The notes: generated from the sequence alone by a model not told the origin. DNA of 64,000 bases from Thiopseudomonas acetoxidans (GCF_030362935.1 NZ_JAUCDY010000003.1:180025-244024), one strand, 5' to 3'; shown: positions 34,974 to 44,932, numbered from the stretch's first letter. Translations and numbers: made by a program.

Positions 34974-36368
34974 CTATTCAATAATTTCCTGATGCCAACC
35001 ACCACCCAAAGCACTTATTAGCTGCACACTGGCGGTTAGCTGTCGGGCTTGTAAATCCAGCAAGGTACGCTCAGCATTCAGCGCTGTGGTTTGTGCGCTG
35101 CTCACCGCTAAAAAGTCCACCATACCGGCTTGATACTGGTTTTCAATCAGCTGCAACGCTTCTTGCGCTGCCGCACTGGCTTGCGCTTGCACGCGGTATT
35201 CATCTTGCAAACTTAGCAGCTGCACCAGCGCATCCTCTACTTCAACAATGGCTTCTAAGGTGGTTTGCCGGTACTTGGCCACCTGTTGATCATAGCTTGC
35301 TTGGGCTTGCTGGGATCGTGCGCGACGCGCGCCCGCATCAAACAAACGTAAATCAAACTGCGGGCCAATCGACCAAAAACGATTCGGCGTATTCAGCAGT
35401 CCTGACCATTGTTCCGAGCGGTAACCGCCGCTGGCATTGAGTGAAAAGCTAGGAAAGTAAGCAGTTCTAGCCACGCCGATTTCAGCATTGGCTGCCATCA
35501 CCCGTCGTTCGGCTGCAGCAATATCAGGGCGACGCTCCAATAGACTTGATGGAATATCCTTTGGCAGTACGGGCACAGCGGGCAAACCTGCTTGCGCGCT
35601 TACTTGAAAACCCGTAGCCGGTTGTCCTAACAACAGGGCAATACTGTGTTGCAAACGCCGGCGCTGGCTGTTCAAGTCCAGCAACTGCGCTTCGGTGCTG
35701 CGAAATTGCGTCAACGCTTGGCTGGTATCCGCTTTAGTAACCATGCCGCTTTGATAACGGTTTTCGGTGATTTTCAGTACGCGTGCGTATGCGTCAAGAT
35801 TGCGCTGCACAATGCGGATTTGCTCGTCCAGCGTGCGTAATTGAATGTAGTTTTGCACCAGTTGAGCTTGCAAGCTCAAACGAAGCGCTGCCCAATCAGC
35901 CGCACTGGCATCGGCACGCGCCTGCCCTGCCTCTACTTGACGACGCACCTGTCCCCAAAGATCGAGCTGCCAACTAAGGCCAAGCTGCACATTTTTGTTT
36001 TTAGTGATCTGGTCACGTCCTTGTGCTGAACGCGTGCTGCTACCTTGCGCACTAAGCTGCGGGTACAGCTCTGAACGGGTACTTCCTAACGCCGCCTGGG
36101 CTTCACGCCAAGCAGCTTCAGCAGCTGCCAGATTTTGGTTACTGGCATCGAGTGTGTGCAGCATGCCTGTTAATAGCTCATCCTGATACAGCTGCCACCA
36201 CGGACCTTTGTCCGCCAAATCAGCAGGTTCAGCGTGCTTCCAGCCTTCAATCTCGGTGAACTGCTCAGGTAATGGCTGTTCAGGGCGCTGATAGTTGGCT
36301 CCCAGCATACAGCCCGACACAAACAGCATCGCCCCAGCCATTAAAAAAGCCCGACTTACTTTTAACAT
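34974..36368 (-). CDS. opmB: RND efflux outer-membrane lipoprotein, OprM/NodT family
   Basis: A 464-residue outer-membrane channel with the usual two repeats of the TolC fold (N-terminal repeat about 60-240; second from about 260). It has a lipoprotein signal with lipobox FVSGC. The start at 36368 (MLKVSRAF) has AAAGGATTAGGC in front and gives a normal-length signal; an ATG at 36395 adds nine residues. It closes the muxA-muxB-muxC-opmB order known from P. aeruginosa and should be the exit duct of that pump. Confidence 0.9.
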   Translation of the reverse strand: MLKVSRAFLMAGAMLFVSGCMLGANYQRPEQPLPEQFTEIEGWKHAEPADLADKGPWWQLYQDELLTGMLHTLDASNQNLAAAEAAWREAQAALGSTRSELYPQLSAQGSSTRSAQGRDQITKNKNVQLGLSWQLDLWGQVRRQVEAGQARADASAADWAALRLSLQAQLVQNYIQLRTLDEQIRIVQRNLDAYARVLKITENRYQSGMVTKADTSQALTQFRSTEAQLLDLNSQRRRLQHSIALLLGQPATGFQVSAQAGLPAVPVLPKDIPSSLLERRPDIAAAERRVMAANAEIGVARTAYFPSFSLNASGGYRSEQWSGLLNTPNRFWSIGPQFDLRLFDAGARRARSQQAQASYDQQVAKYRQTTLEAIVEVEDALVQLLSLQDEYRVQAQASAAAQEALQLIENQYQAGMVDFLAVSSAQTTALNAERTLLDLQARQLTASVQLISALGGGWHQEIIE

Positions 36369-36415
36369 GCCTAATCCTTTCATTAAATTCTGCATAGCCT
36401 GTTATCCCAGCTCGG

Positions 36416-39400
36416 TTACTCGGTGCTTACCTGCACTTCTACATTCGTTTGCTTGCGGCTAAAGCGCTGGCTAAGCCGGTCAAAAAATAAATACACCGCC
36501 GGTGTGCTGTAAAGCGTTAATAATTGACTTAACAACAGTCCGCCAACAATCGCCAAACCCAGTGGCTGCCGCATTTCGCTGCCTTCAGCCCCCACCACCA
36601 GCAAAGGCAACGCGCCCAGAATAGCGGCCATAGTGGTCATCATAATCGGGCGGAAACGCTGCACGGCGGCGCTGACAATAGCGTGCTCAGGCTTTATTCC
36701 CTGATCGCGCTGCAGATGTAAAGCGAAATCAATCATCAAAATTGCATTTTTCTTAACGATACCAATCAGCAAAAACAAGCCTAACAGCGATATCAGGCTG
36801 AACTGGCCGCCAGTCAGTTTTATCGCCAGCAAAGCACCTACTCCAGCCGACGGCAAGGTCGATAAAATCGTCAGTGGGTGCACATAGCTTTCATACAACA
36901 CTCCCAGCACCAAATACACAATGGCTATCGCCACCAACAGCATGCCGCCTTGCATGCTTTGACTTTGGCGGAAAAAGCCCGCCGTACCGCCCAAACGCCC
37001 CTGCACTTCGGTTGGCAGACTGATTTGCGCCATGGCTCGCTCAATAGCGACACTAGCCTGGTCCAAACTAACACCCGGCGCCAGTGCAAAACCGATGCTT
37101 TCCACCGCAAACTGTCCGTCATGCTGCACGCTTTCGTTTTGCAGGCTGGACTTCCAGCGGGTGAAGGCGGACAACGGAATTCGCTCACCTTGCGCGCCAA
37201 TCACGTGAATTTGCTCCAGCACTTTGGGCGAGCCGATAAAACGCGGGTCAACCTCTAACACTACGCTGTACTGGTTCAGCGTTTGATAAATCGTTGAGAC
37301 TTGCCGCTGACTAAAGGCATTATTGAGTAACTCTGTGACCATCGCCATGTCTACGCCCAGTCGTGCGGCTTGAACGCGATCAACCTCTAATGACAACTGC
37401 TGCGCGCCACGACCTTCGCGGGTATCAATATCGGTCAACTCCGGTAAAGCGCGTAATGCATCACGCACCTTTGGCTGCCAGTGGCGCAAATCATCCAAGT
37501 CGCTGGCAAGCAACACATATTCATGCTGCGTATTGCCCCCTTCGCGCCCGCCAATAAACAAATCTTGCTCAGGCATTAAAAAGAGTCGTGAGCCAGGTAG
37601 TTTTGGAATTTGGTTACGCAGGCGATCAACCACTTCTTGCGCTGTTTCGTCACGCTCATTCACAGCGTTAAGGCGCACAATCAAAAACGCATTACTGCCA
37701 CCGCTAATAAAACCTGCCACGCTTTGCACATCAGCATCCTTTAGCAAGGCTTGCCGATAAGCTTCCATTTTTGGGCGCATGGTGTGGTATGACAAACCAT
37801 CATCACTACGAATCATGCCTCTTAACTGTCCCGTATCTTGCTGAGGCATAAAGGTTTTGGGCACATCAATAAACAACCAAACACTTGCACCGATCGTCAG
37901 TAGCAAACCCAGCAGCATCAAGGGCTGAAACCTCAGCGTCCAGGTTAAACTGCGCTGATACGCCTGCAACATAGCTGTACCCTTGCGCTCCAACCAAGTA
38001 GGTTCACGCTCGGGCAACTCCTCTTTGAGCCAGCGCGCACACATCATCGGCGTCAGGGTCACAGACACTAATAAAGAAATTAAAATAGCCACCGTCAGGG
38101 TGATAGAAAACTCTCGAAACAGCCGCTCAATAAGACCACCCATAAACAGAATCGAGACAAACACTACCACTAACGACAGATTCATCGACAGCAAGGTAAA
38201 GCCCACTTCTTTAGCACCCAATAACGCTGCTTGTAGGCGTGTTTTTCCTAGTCGGATATGGCGAGTTATATTTTCCAGCACCACAATGGCGTCATCCACC
38301 ACCAATCCGGTGGCAATAATCAACGCCATCAGTGACAGGTTATTAAGCGAAAACCCAAGCAAGTACATCACTGAGAAACTGCCAATCAGCGAAACCGGTA
38401 CAGCAAAAGCAGGAATAATCGCCGCACGCCAGTGGCCTAAAAACAGCAACACCACCAAAATCACCAACGCGGTCGCAATCAACAATGAACGTTCAGCCTC
38501 ATACAGCGTGGCACGGATTACGGGGGAGCGGTCCATGGCCACCTGCAACTGTGCGGATTCGGGCAACACCGCTTGCAAGCTAGGCAACTCATCTTTGATG
38601 GCGGCTATCGTCGCAATAATATTGGCACTGGCTTGACGGTTAATCACCAGCAGTACGGCATCCTGATCATTAAAAAAACCGCTGTTGTAACGGTTTTCCA
38701 CATCATCGGTCACGGTCGCCACATCGCCCAAACGTAACGCTGCACCATCCTGATAGCGAATAATCATCGGTGCGTACTCAGCGGCACTATACAGTTGGTC
38801 ATTAGCTTGCAACTGCCAATGGCGCAGACCCTGCTCTAACTGTCCTTTTGGCCGTTGTTGGTTAGCGCTGGCAATGCTTTGACGTACCTCATCAAGCGCA
38901 ATGCCGTAATGTTCTAACAGGCGTGGCTCCAGCTCGACCCGCACGGCTGGCAACGAGCTGCCGCCAATCTGCACATCACCCACGCCCTGAATTTGCAACA
39001 GTTTTTGCCCGACGATGGACTCGGCCAAGTCATACAGCTTGCCGCGCTCCAGCACATCACTGGTGAGCGCCAACACCATAATGGGGGATTGAGTCGGATT
39101 GACCTTGCGGTAGGTTGGCATGCTGCGCATACCGCTGGGTAATAATTCCCTAGCCGCATTAATGGCCGCCTGCACTTCACGCGCAGCCGCGTTAATATCT
39201 CGACCTAAATCAAACTGCACCATAATCCGCGTACTGCCCTGAAAGCTGCGACTGGTCATCTGACTAATACCGGAAATACTGCCCAATGAACGCTCTAAGG
39301 GCGTGGCCACGGTGGCGGCCATCACCTGCGGACTGGCGCCGGGCAAGCTGGCTTGCACGGTAATGACTGGAAAATCCATATCCGGCAAAGGTGCAACAGG

Positions 39401-39496
39401 CAGCAGACGAAACCCTAAAATCCCCAACAAAACAATAGCAATGCACAGCAGCGTCGTGGCGACGGGGCGGTAAATAAAGGGCGCTGAAAGATTCAC
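36416..39496 (-). CDS. muxC: RND efflux transporter subunit MuxC
   Basis: A 1026-residue inner-membrane RND pump with 12 membrane segments and two large periplasmic loops. The proton-relay aspartates are in GLVVDDAIVVLENI (TM4), and FMGGLIERLFREFSITL and the C-terminal GIVKKNAILMIDFAL are conserved. Two distinct RND subunits side by side (MuxB and MuxC) form a heteromeric pump of the MdtBC type. It starts two bases after the muxB stop. Substrates reported for MuxABC-OpmB in P. aeruginosa include aztreonam, novobiocin, macrolides and tetracycline. Confidence 0.93.
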   Translation of the reverse strand: MNLSAPFIYRPVATTLLCIAIVLLGILGFRLLPVAPLPDMDFPVITVQASLPGASPQVMAATVATPLERSLGSISGISQMTSRSFQGSTRIMVQFDLGRDINAAAREVQAAINAARELLPSGMRSMPTYRKVNPTQSPIMVLALTSDVLERGKLYDLAESIVGQKLLQIQGVGDVQIGGSSLPAVRVELEPRLLEHYGIALDEVRQSIASANQQRPKGQLEQGLRHWQLQANDQLYSAAEYAPMIIRYQDGAALRLGDVATVTDDVENRYNSGFFNDQDAVLLVINRQASANIIATIAAIKDELPSLQAVLPESAQLQVAMDRSPVIRATLYEAERSLLIATALVILVVLLFLGHWRAAIIPAFAVPVSLIGSFSVMYLLGFSLNNLSLMALIIATGLVVDDAIVVLENITRHIRLGKTRLQAALLGAKEVGFTLLSMNLSLVVVFVSILFMGGLIERLFREFSITLTVAILISLLVSVTLTPMMCARWLKEELPEREPTWLERKGTAMLQAYQRSLTWTLRFQPLMLLGLLLTIGASVWLFIDVPKTFMPQQDTGQLRGMIRSDDGLSYHTMRPKMEAYRQALLKDADVQSVAGFISGGSNAFLIVRLNAVNERDETAQEVVDRLRNQIPKLPGSRLFLMPEQDLFIGGREGGNTQHEYVLLASDLDDLRHWQPKVRDALRALPELTDIDTREGRGAQQLSLEVDRVQAARLGVDMAMVTELLNNAFSQRQVSTIYQTLNQYSVVLEVDPRFIGSPKVLEQIHVIGAQGERIPLSAFTRWKSSLQNESVQHDGQFAVESIGFALAPGVSLDQASVAIERAMAQISLPTEVQGRLGGTAGFFRQSQSMQGGMLLVAIAIVYLVLGVLYESYVHPLTILSTLPSAGVGALLAIKLTGGQFSLISLLGLFLLIGIVKKNAILMIDFALHLQRDQGIKPEHAIVSAAVQRFRPIMMTTMAAILGALPLLVVGAEGSEMRQPLGLAIVGGLLLSQLLTLYSTPAVYLFFDRLSQRFSRKQTNVEVQVSTE

Positions 39497-39498
39497 GG

Positions 39499-42400
39499 CT
39501 AAGCCTCTTCCTGCAACTGTAGCTGGCGATTGGCTGGGCTAAGGCGATCAAAAAACAGATAAATCACTGGCGTGGTGTACAGGGTCAGCAACTGACTGAG
39601 CAACAAACCGCCCACCATCACCAAACCCAGTGGCTGGCGCAATTCTGCACCCGAGCCTGTTGCCAGCATTAAAGGCACTGCCGCAAACAAAGCCGCCAAG
39701 GTGGTCATTAAAATAGGTCTAAATCTGAGCAGCGCAGCTTGATAGATAGCCTTTTCAGCGGACATGCCCTGATGACGCTCTGCATCCAAGGCAAAATCAA
39801 TCATCATAATGGCGTTTTTCTTGACGATGCCAATCAGCAAGATAATGCCGATAACGGCAATCATGCTTAGGTCATTGCCTGTCAATAACAACGCCAGCAA
39901 AGCACCAATAGCCGCTGATGGCAGTGTCGAAAGAATGGTAATCGGGTGGATATAGCTTTCATACAGCACCCCGAGCACCAGATACATGGTCACTACCGCT
40001 GCTAGAATCAACCAAAGCGTGCTCGATAGCGAGGAGCGGAAAGCCGCGGCAGCACCTTGAAAATGGCTTTGAATCGCATCAGGCATCACCAAGTCGAACT
40101 GTGCTTGTTCAATGACCGCCACCGCCTCACCCAAGGACACGCCAGGGCTGAGGTTAAACGACACTGAAACGGCTGGAAACTGGCCTATATGATTGAGCAG
40201 CAACGGTGCGGACTTTTCTTCAATGCGTACCAAATTAGCCAAACGCAAAGATTCACCTGTACTGCTGCGCACATGCACATTATGCAAACGCGCTTGCGCA
40301 TCATCAGAATTTGCTAGCGCTTCTAAGACCACACGGTACTGACTGGTTTGGGTAAAAATGGTCGAGATTTGCCGCTGACCAAAAGCATCATACAACGCAT
40401 CCGTGATGGCACTGATACTCACCCCTAAACGTCCGGCCAAGTCACGGTCGATATGCAGGTAATACTGTAAACCAGCAGCTTGCAGGTCACTCGTCACATC
40501 TCGCAACTTGGGATGCTGCTGCAAGTACTCAATCAGCTCAGGAGCCCAGCGAGCGAGCAACTGCGGATCAGCAGATTCCAGACTAAACTGGTATTGAGTA
40601 CGGCTAACCCGGTCTTCAATGCTCAAGTCCTGCACGGGCTGCAGAAACAGTTCAATCCCCAGCACCTGTGCCAACTCAGGACGCAGACGTTCAATCACCT
40701 GTCCTGCACTGACGTCGCGTTCGGCAAAAGGTTTAAGGTTAATCAACACCCGCCCTGTATTCAGCGTGGGGTTATCACCGTCCACACCAATCTGTGCCGA
40801 CACACTGCGTACCGCTGGGTCCTGCAGCAAAACATCCGTCAGACGCTGCTGGCGCTCTGCCATAGCAGCAAAAGAAATCGTTTGTGGTGCTTCAGAGACG
40901 CCCTGAATCACTCCGGTATCCTGCTCAGGAAAAAACCCTTTCGGCACCCACATCCACAACAACGCCGTCAGTAAAAAAGTCGCCACGGCCACCAGTAACG
41001 TCAACGTTTGATGTCCCAAAACCCACGTTAAGCTGCGTGCATAGCCGGCAATGATACGACTCAACCAATCTTCTTGTTGTTGCTTAGCCTGAGGCTTTAA
41101 CAGGCGTGCGCACATCATCGGTGTCAAAGTCAGAGAAATAACCAAAGAAATCAGGATTGCAACGGCCAAAGTAATCGCAAATTCACGGAACAAACGCCCC
41201 ACCACATCCTGCATAAACAGCAGCGGAATCAGTACCGCAATCAAAGAAAACGTCAGTGAAATCAAGGTAAAGGTAATTTGTTTGGCACCCTTAATGGCGG
41301 CATTGAGCGGCGTTTCGCCTTGCTCGATATGACGAGCAATGTTTTCCAGCATAACGATAGCATCATCCACCACAAAGCCCGTGGCGATGGTTAACGCCAT
41401 CAGCGTCAGATTGTTCAGTGAGAATCCCGCCAAATACATCACGGCAAAGGTGCCAATCAACGACAAAGGCACCACGATGGAAGGTATCAACGTGGCGCTT
41501 AGCTTCTTGAGAAATAACAGCGTTACCAAAACCACCAGAATGACAGCAAGCACCAACTCAAATTGCACGTCTTTAACGGCAGCACGAATAGTTTGTGTGC
41601 GGTCGGTGAGTACCCGCACCTCAACACCTGCCGGCAGGGTTGCGATAATACTGGGCAGCAACGCTTCGATACGCTCAACCACTTCAATCACATTGGCTCC
41701 GGGTTGGCGCTGGATATTGAGCAATACAGCTTGCTGTGAATCCGCCCATGCTGCTAAGCGTTCGTTTTCTGCGCCTTCAATAATACTGGCCACATCAGCT
41801 AAACGCAGCGCACGGCCGTCTTGATATTTTAAAATTAGTTGCGCGTAATCTTCTGCGCTACGTAATTGATCATTAGCATCCAGTTGAGTAATGCGCGACG
41901 GCCCATCAATACTGCCCTTGGGCTGATTGACGTTAGCACGAGCAATCAAGTTACGCACATCCGCTAAGCTCAAGTCTGCGGCGGCCAAAGCCTGTGAATT
42001 AGCACGAATACGCACCGCGGGGCGCTGACCACCACCCAAACTGACCAAGCCTACCCCGTTAATTTGCGCGATTTTCTGTGCCATACGGGTATCGACCAGA
42101 TCATTGACCTGCGGTAAGGGCATACTTGCTGAAGTAATAGCGAGGGTCAAAATCGGGCTGTCTGCTGGATTCACCTTGTTATACACCGGCGGTGCAGGCA
42201 AATCGTTGGGCAACAAGTTCATAGCTGAATTAATCGCTGCCTGTACTTCCTGTTCAGCCACATCTAAGGAAATATCCAAGCTAAAACGCAGGCTAATCAC
42301 CGAGGCGCCACCCGAGCTGGTAGACGACATTTGCTCTAGTCCGGGCATCTGCCCAAACTGACGCTCAAGCGGTGCGGTAACCGAGCTGTTCATCACCTGT

Positions 42401-42567
42401 GGGCTCGCACCGGGATACAGCGTCATCACGCGAATCGTTGGATAATCCACCTGCGGCAACGCTGAAACCGGCAGTAATCCATACGCCAGCACGCCCAATA
42501 AAAAAACCGCCACCATCAATAACGTGGTCGCAACCGGGCGCAGAATAAAAATACGTGAGAAATTCAT
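39499..42567 (-). CDS. muxB: RND efflux transporter subunit MuxB
   Basis: A 1022-residue RND pump subunit. It starts MNFSRIFILRPVATTLLMVA, carries the TM4 relay GFVVDDAIVMLENI, LFMQDVVGRLFREFAITLAV and the second-half motif GIVKKNAIMMIDFALDAERH. Two-base gaps to muxA and muxC show a single tight operon. It is the MdtB-like partner of MuxC; in the E. coli homologue one subunit mainly carries drug and the other protons, which may hold here too. Confidence 0.93.
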   Translation of the reverse strand: MNFSRIFILRPVATTLLMVAVFLLGVLAYGLLPVSALPQVDYPTIRVMTLYPGASPQVMNSSVTAPLERQFGQMPGLEQMSSTSSGGASVISLRFSLDISLDVAEQEVQAAINSAMNLLPNDLPAPPVYNKVNPADSPILTLAITSASMPLPQVNDLVDTRMAQKIAQINGVGLVSLGGGQRPAVRIRANSQALAAADLSLADVRNLIARANVNQPKGSIDGPSRITQLDANDQLRSAEDYAQLILKYQDGRALRLADVASIIEGAENERLAAWADSQQAVLLNIQRQPGANVIEVVERIEALLPSIIATLPAGVEVRVLTDRTQTIRAAVKDVQFELVLAVILVVLVTLLFLKKLSATLIPSIVVPLSLIGTFAVMYLAGFSLNNLTLMALTIATGFVVDDAIVMLENIARHIEQGETPLNAAIKGAKQITFTLISLTFSLIAVLIPLLFMQDVVGRLFREFAITLAVAILISLVISLTLTPMMCARLLKPQAKQQQEDWLSRIIAGYARSLTWVLGHQTLTLLVAVATFLLTALLWMWVPKGFFPEQDTGVIQGVSEAPQTISFAAMAERQQRLTDVLLQDPAVRSVSAQIGVDGDNPTLNTGRVLINLKPFAERDVSAGQVIERLRPELAQVLGIELFLQPVQDLSIEDRVSRTQYQFSLESADPQLLARWAPELIEYLQQHPKLRDVTSDLQAAGLQYYLHIDRDLAGRLGVSISAITDALYDAFGQRQISTIFTQTSQYRVVLEALANSDDAQARLHNVHVRSSTGESLRLANLVRIEEKSAPLLLNHIGQFPAVSVSFNLSPGVSLGEAVAVIEQAQFDLVMPDAIQSHFQGAAAAFRSSLSSTLWLILAAVVTMYLVLGVLYESYIHPITILSTLPSAAIGALLALLLTGNDLSMIAVIGIILLIGIVKKNAIMMIDFALDAERHQGMSAEKAIYQAALLRFRPILMTTLAALFAAVPLMLATGSGAELRQPLGLVMVGGLLLSQLLTLYTTPVIYLFFDRLSPANRQLQLQEEA

Positions 42568-42569
42568 TA

Positions 42570-43814
42570 TTAACGCTGCTGTGAACGACGGTTTGAATCA
42601 GGTTGCTGTTCAGGCTTGTCAGCTGATACGGCTGGTGCTTCGCTGCTGCCATCAGCGCGGATAACCTCTACTTTACTGCCGTTTTTCAAACGGTCCACGC
42701 CCTCGATAACCACAGAGTCGCCCGCACTCAAGTCCGCACTAATCACTGAATAGTTCGCATCAGACTGCGTCACCTTTACCTGGACCATCTGGGCAGTACT
42801 GTCTGGCAAGACGCGCCAAACAAAACGACCTTGACTGCCAAACTGCAAGGCATCATTAGGCACCAAAAGAGCCTGTTCATGTTTCGCAACCTGTAAGCTT
42901 ACATTCACAAATTGCTGTGGAAACAAAAGGTTATCCTTGTTAGCTAGACGCGCTTTTAAGCGCAGCGTGCCTGTTGCAGCATCGACTTGGTTATCCATAC
43001 TATCCAGAACGCCCTCTGCTAGCAGCTCCGTTTCATCACGATTCCAAGCCAATACTTTAAGTGGTTGCCCTTTGCTAACGGCTTGCTGCACGGAACCAAT
43101 GGCTTGTTCAGTGATGGTAAAACCTATACCTATGGGTTGGTGCTGCGTCAAAGTAACCAGTACCGTATTGCCGGCTGCTACATGATTGCCTACGTCTAGC
43201 GCGCGCAGGCCTAAGCGTCCGCTAATGGGCGCGGTAATACGGCTGTAATCCAAGTTAAGCTTGGCAGCATCACGTTGTGCCTCACGAACTTTTAATGTGC
43301 CCTGTAACTGATTTACAGTGGCCTGCTGATGCTCCACTGTTTGCTGAGCAATAGAGTCATCCGCTCGTAACTCTTGATAACGCTTTAAGTCCAACTGAGC
43401 GCTAGTCAACTGAGCACGGGTTTCCTGCAATGCCCCCTCGGCTTGCAATAAAGCTGCCTTATAGCTACGCGCATCTATCTCTGCAAGCAAGTCTCCCTGC
43501 TGCACCGACTGGCCTTCTTCAAAATGAATACGCTCTAAAATACCACTAACCTGACTGGTCACCTCAGCCTTACGCCAAGCGGTAACCGTGCCTAGTGCTT
43601 TAATCTGCTCAACAAACACATCCTGGCGTACCTTAGCCACACTGACCGGTACAGCATCCTGCATAAAGCCACGCCCCATGCGCGGCCCTGCTGCTTTATC
43701 TGTCGGCGACTGACTCGCTTGCCATGCCCAATAAACCAGCGCCAGAACCACTAGAGTTAGCACCGACCAGAGTATTTTTTTCTTAGTTGTTACCGAAGAA
43801 TGCGTACTAGACAC
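42570..43814 (-). CDS. muxA: RND efflux membrane-fusion protein MuxA
   Basis: A 414-residue periplasmic adaptor. An N-terminal membrane anchor at about 12-30 (ILWSVLTLVVLALVYWAW) is followed by the lipoyl halves (GTVTAWRKAEVTSQVSGIL; ITAPISGRLGLRALDVG), a helical hairpin of moderate length, the beta-barrel and a C-terminal Gln/Ser/Lys-rich tail. It bridges MuxBC to OpmB. Translation starts with GTG (43814) after GGGAAG at about ten bases. It is the first gene of its operon, facing the REP-containing gap. Confidence 0.92.
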   Translation of the reverse strand: MSSTHSSVTTKKKILWSVLTLVVLALVYWAWQASQSPTDKAAGPRMGRGFMQDAVPVSVAKVRQDVFVEQIKALGTVTAWRKAEVTSQVSGILERIHFEEGQSVQQGDLLAEIDARSYKAALLQAEGALQETRAQLTSAQLDLKRYQELRADDSIAQQTVEHQQATVNQLQGTLKVREAQRDAAKLNLDYSRITAPISGRLGLRALDVGNHVAAGNTVLVTLTQHQPIGIGFTITEQAIGSVQQAVSKGQPLKVLAWNRDETELLAEGVLDSMDNQVDAATGTLRLKARLANKDNLLFPQQFVNVSLQVAKHEQALLVPNDALQFGSQGRFVWRVLPDSTAQMVQVKVTQSDANYSVISADLSAGDSVVIEGVDRLKNGSKVEVIRADGSSEAPAVSADKPEQQPDSNRRSQQR

Positions 43815-43941
43815 AGAATTGGACTTCCCTAGACTTTATCAGAGCGTAAAAGATAGCAGGCTCAGAGAAAATTAGCAGCGGCTTTACTTTGAATTTACTG
43901 ATTGATTACTGACCAAGCCTTTAGGTTAGAACCAGAAATCC

Positions 43942-44031
43942 TGTGGGAGCGCATCTTATGCGCGATGCGGACTATAAAACCAACTTAGGAGTTGCCGCAA
44001 AGTCACCATCGCGCAAGAGTTGCGCTCCTAC
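43942..44031. repeat. Pseudomonas-type REP pair (REPIN)
   Basis: A forward REP (43942-43967, GTGGGAGCGCATCTTATGCG core with a GCGCAT/ATGCGC hairpin) faces an inverted REP (44007-44031, ending GCGCTCCTAC). Together they form a head-to-head element that can fold as one long hairpin. The GTGGGAGCG family is common between genes of pseudomonads and is moved by RAYT-type transposases. It lies in the 392-base gap between muxA and tRNA-Leu; the rest of that gap shows nothing else I recognise. Confidence 0.85.
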
Positions 44032-44068
44032 GAGTGCAGAACCCATACACACAGCTACGTTAGACCAC

Positions 44069-44148
44069 GAAATCCTGTGGGAGCGCATCTTATGCGCGAA
44101 GCGAACTATAAAACCAACTTAGGAGTTGCCGCAAAGTCACCATCACGC
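44069..44148. repeat. Second, truncated copy of the REP element
   Basis: These 80 bases repeat 43935-44014 with three substitutions (AAGCGA for ATGCGG, and ACGC for GCGC near the end). The forward REP is at 44076-44101, but the inverted partner breaks off after CATCACGC. The flanks GAAATCCTG and the inner ACTATAAAACCAACTTAGG are kept, so this is a tandem duplication that then decayed, or two insertions. Confidence 0.85.
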
Positions 44149-44170
44149 CAAATTTACACCAACAAATAAA

Positions 44171-44202
44171 AAACCCCTAAGCAATCAAGTGCTTAGGGGT
44201 TT
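44171..44202 (-). terminator. Terminator of tRNA-Leu
   Basis: AAACCCCTAAGC-AATCAAGT-GCTTAGGGGTTT is a perfect 12-bp stem with an 8-base loop, five bases beyond the tRNA 3' end; on the minus strand it runs into TTTATTTGTT. Confidence 0.85.
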
Positions 44203-44206
44203 AATA

Positions 44207-44293
44207 TGGTGCCCGGAGCCGGAATCGAACCGGCACGAAGTTACCTTCGAGGGATTTTAAGTCCCTTGCGTCTACCTATTCCGCCATCCGGGC
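44207..44293 (-). tRNA. tRNA-Leu (anticodon UAA)
   Basis: Read on the minus strand, 87 bases begin GCCCGGATGG and end TCCGGGCACCA, with CCA encoded. The acceptor stem GCCCGGA/TCCGGGC pairs fully. The anticodon loop CTTAAAA gives UAA, and the long variable arm (CTCGAAGGTAACTTCG) is the class II type expected for leucine. The T-arm GGTTCGATTCC is canonical. Confidence 0.97.
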
Positions 44294-44616
44294 GGATGAC
44301 TTTTGGGCTAGCTAAGTATGCAGCTCCAACAGGCGCAAGAATATATAGCTTTCCTTTGCTAAGTGCAAGTCTTTTAGAAGAACAGCGCTAAAAAACACCC
44401 CGTTAGACTTTAAATTCCTATTAAATGAGGCATCCAAAACCAATAAAACACGTGAGTTACAGGCAATTAGTCTAAAAACTAGCTCGTTGTTCTCTTTTTT
44501 AAAGTTTTTTATTCTCAACTAGTTTACTTAATCCAGCGAATGCGTAACATATGACATAGTCAGTCCGTTATTCGACGGATTGTTTCTTAGCAAACTGATT
44601 TTCTCAGGGGAAAAAA
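44294..44616. other. Intergenic region between tRNA-Leu and oprI
   Basis: An A+T-rich 323-base gap. Its right part should hold the oprI promoter: TTTACT (44523-44528) and TAACAT (44545-44550) are a weak -35/-10 pair 16 bp apart. A small hairpin, AGTCCGT-TATTCG-ACGGATT, lies at about 44560-44580 in the presumed leader, and AGGGGAAAAAA is the ribosome site. I see no gene in the rest. Confidence 0.5.
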
Positions 44617-44859
44617 ATGAAAAACATCCTTAAACTTTCTGCTTTAGCCTTAGCTGGTGCTTTGACTGTTGGTTGTGCTGGCGTTTCTAGCGAGCAAGTA
44701 ACTGCTATCGAAAACACTGCAGCAAGCGCACAAGCACGTGCTGACGAAGCATACAACAAAGCTAGCGAAGCTTTGGCTGCTGCTCAGCGTGCACAGCAAA
44801 CTGCTGACGAAGCTAACGAGCGCGCACTGCGTATGTTAGAAAAAGCTAGCCGCAAGTAA
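44617..44859 (+). CDS. oprI: Major outer-membrane lipoprotein OprI
   Basis: An 80-residue Lpp-like lipoprotein. The signal MKNILKLSALALAGALTV leads to a lipobox VGC (Cys20). The mature part is an alanine-rich coiled coil with heptads (NTAASAQARADEAYNKA) and ends with the basic RMLEKASRK, whose last lysine can be linked to peptidoglycan. Pseudomonads use it as the abundant tie between outer membrane and cell wall. The strong AGGGGA site and terminator suit high expression. Confidence 0.95.
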   Translation: MKNILKLSALALAGALTVGCAGVSSEQVTAIENTAASAQARADEAYNKASEALAAAQRAQQTADEANERALRMLEKASRK

Positions 44860-44871
44860 TATTGTGTTAGC

Positions 44872-44902
44872 AAAAAAGCCGACTCTAGGGTCGGCTTTTT
44901 TT
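44872..44902. terminator. Bidirectional terminator between oprI and the chemotaxis operon
   Basis: AAAAAAGCCGAC-TCTAGG-GTCGGCTTTTTTT. The stem of six G+C-rich pairs plus A/T pairs has a T-run in both directions, so it serves oprI and, on the minus strand, the parC-parP-cheW-DUF2802 transcript that ends at 44933. Confidence 0.9.
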
Positions 44903-44932
44903 ATGACTGTTATTCAATTAATACATCCTTTA

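Noticed and set aside
37983..38636. 217-codon open frame antisense to muxC
   Set aside because: Mirrors the codon pattern of the RND gene; no ribosome site or family match.
44206..44391. Open frame on the plus strand across tRNA-Leu
   Set aside because: It is the reverse strand of the tRNA; no independent evidence of coding.
44312..44518. Open frame of 68 codons on the minus strand between tRNA-Leu and oprI
   Set aside because: Low-complexity, no ribosome site, no recognisable family, and it spans the likely oprI promoter.
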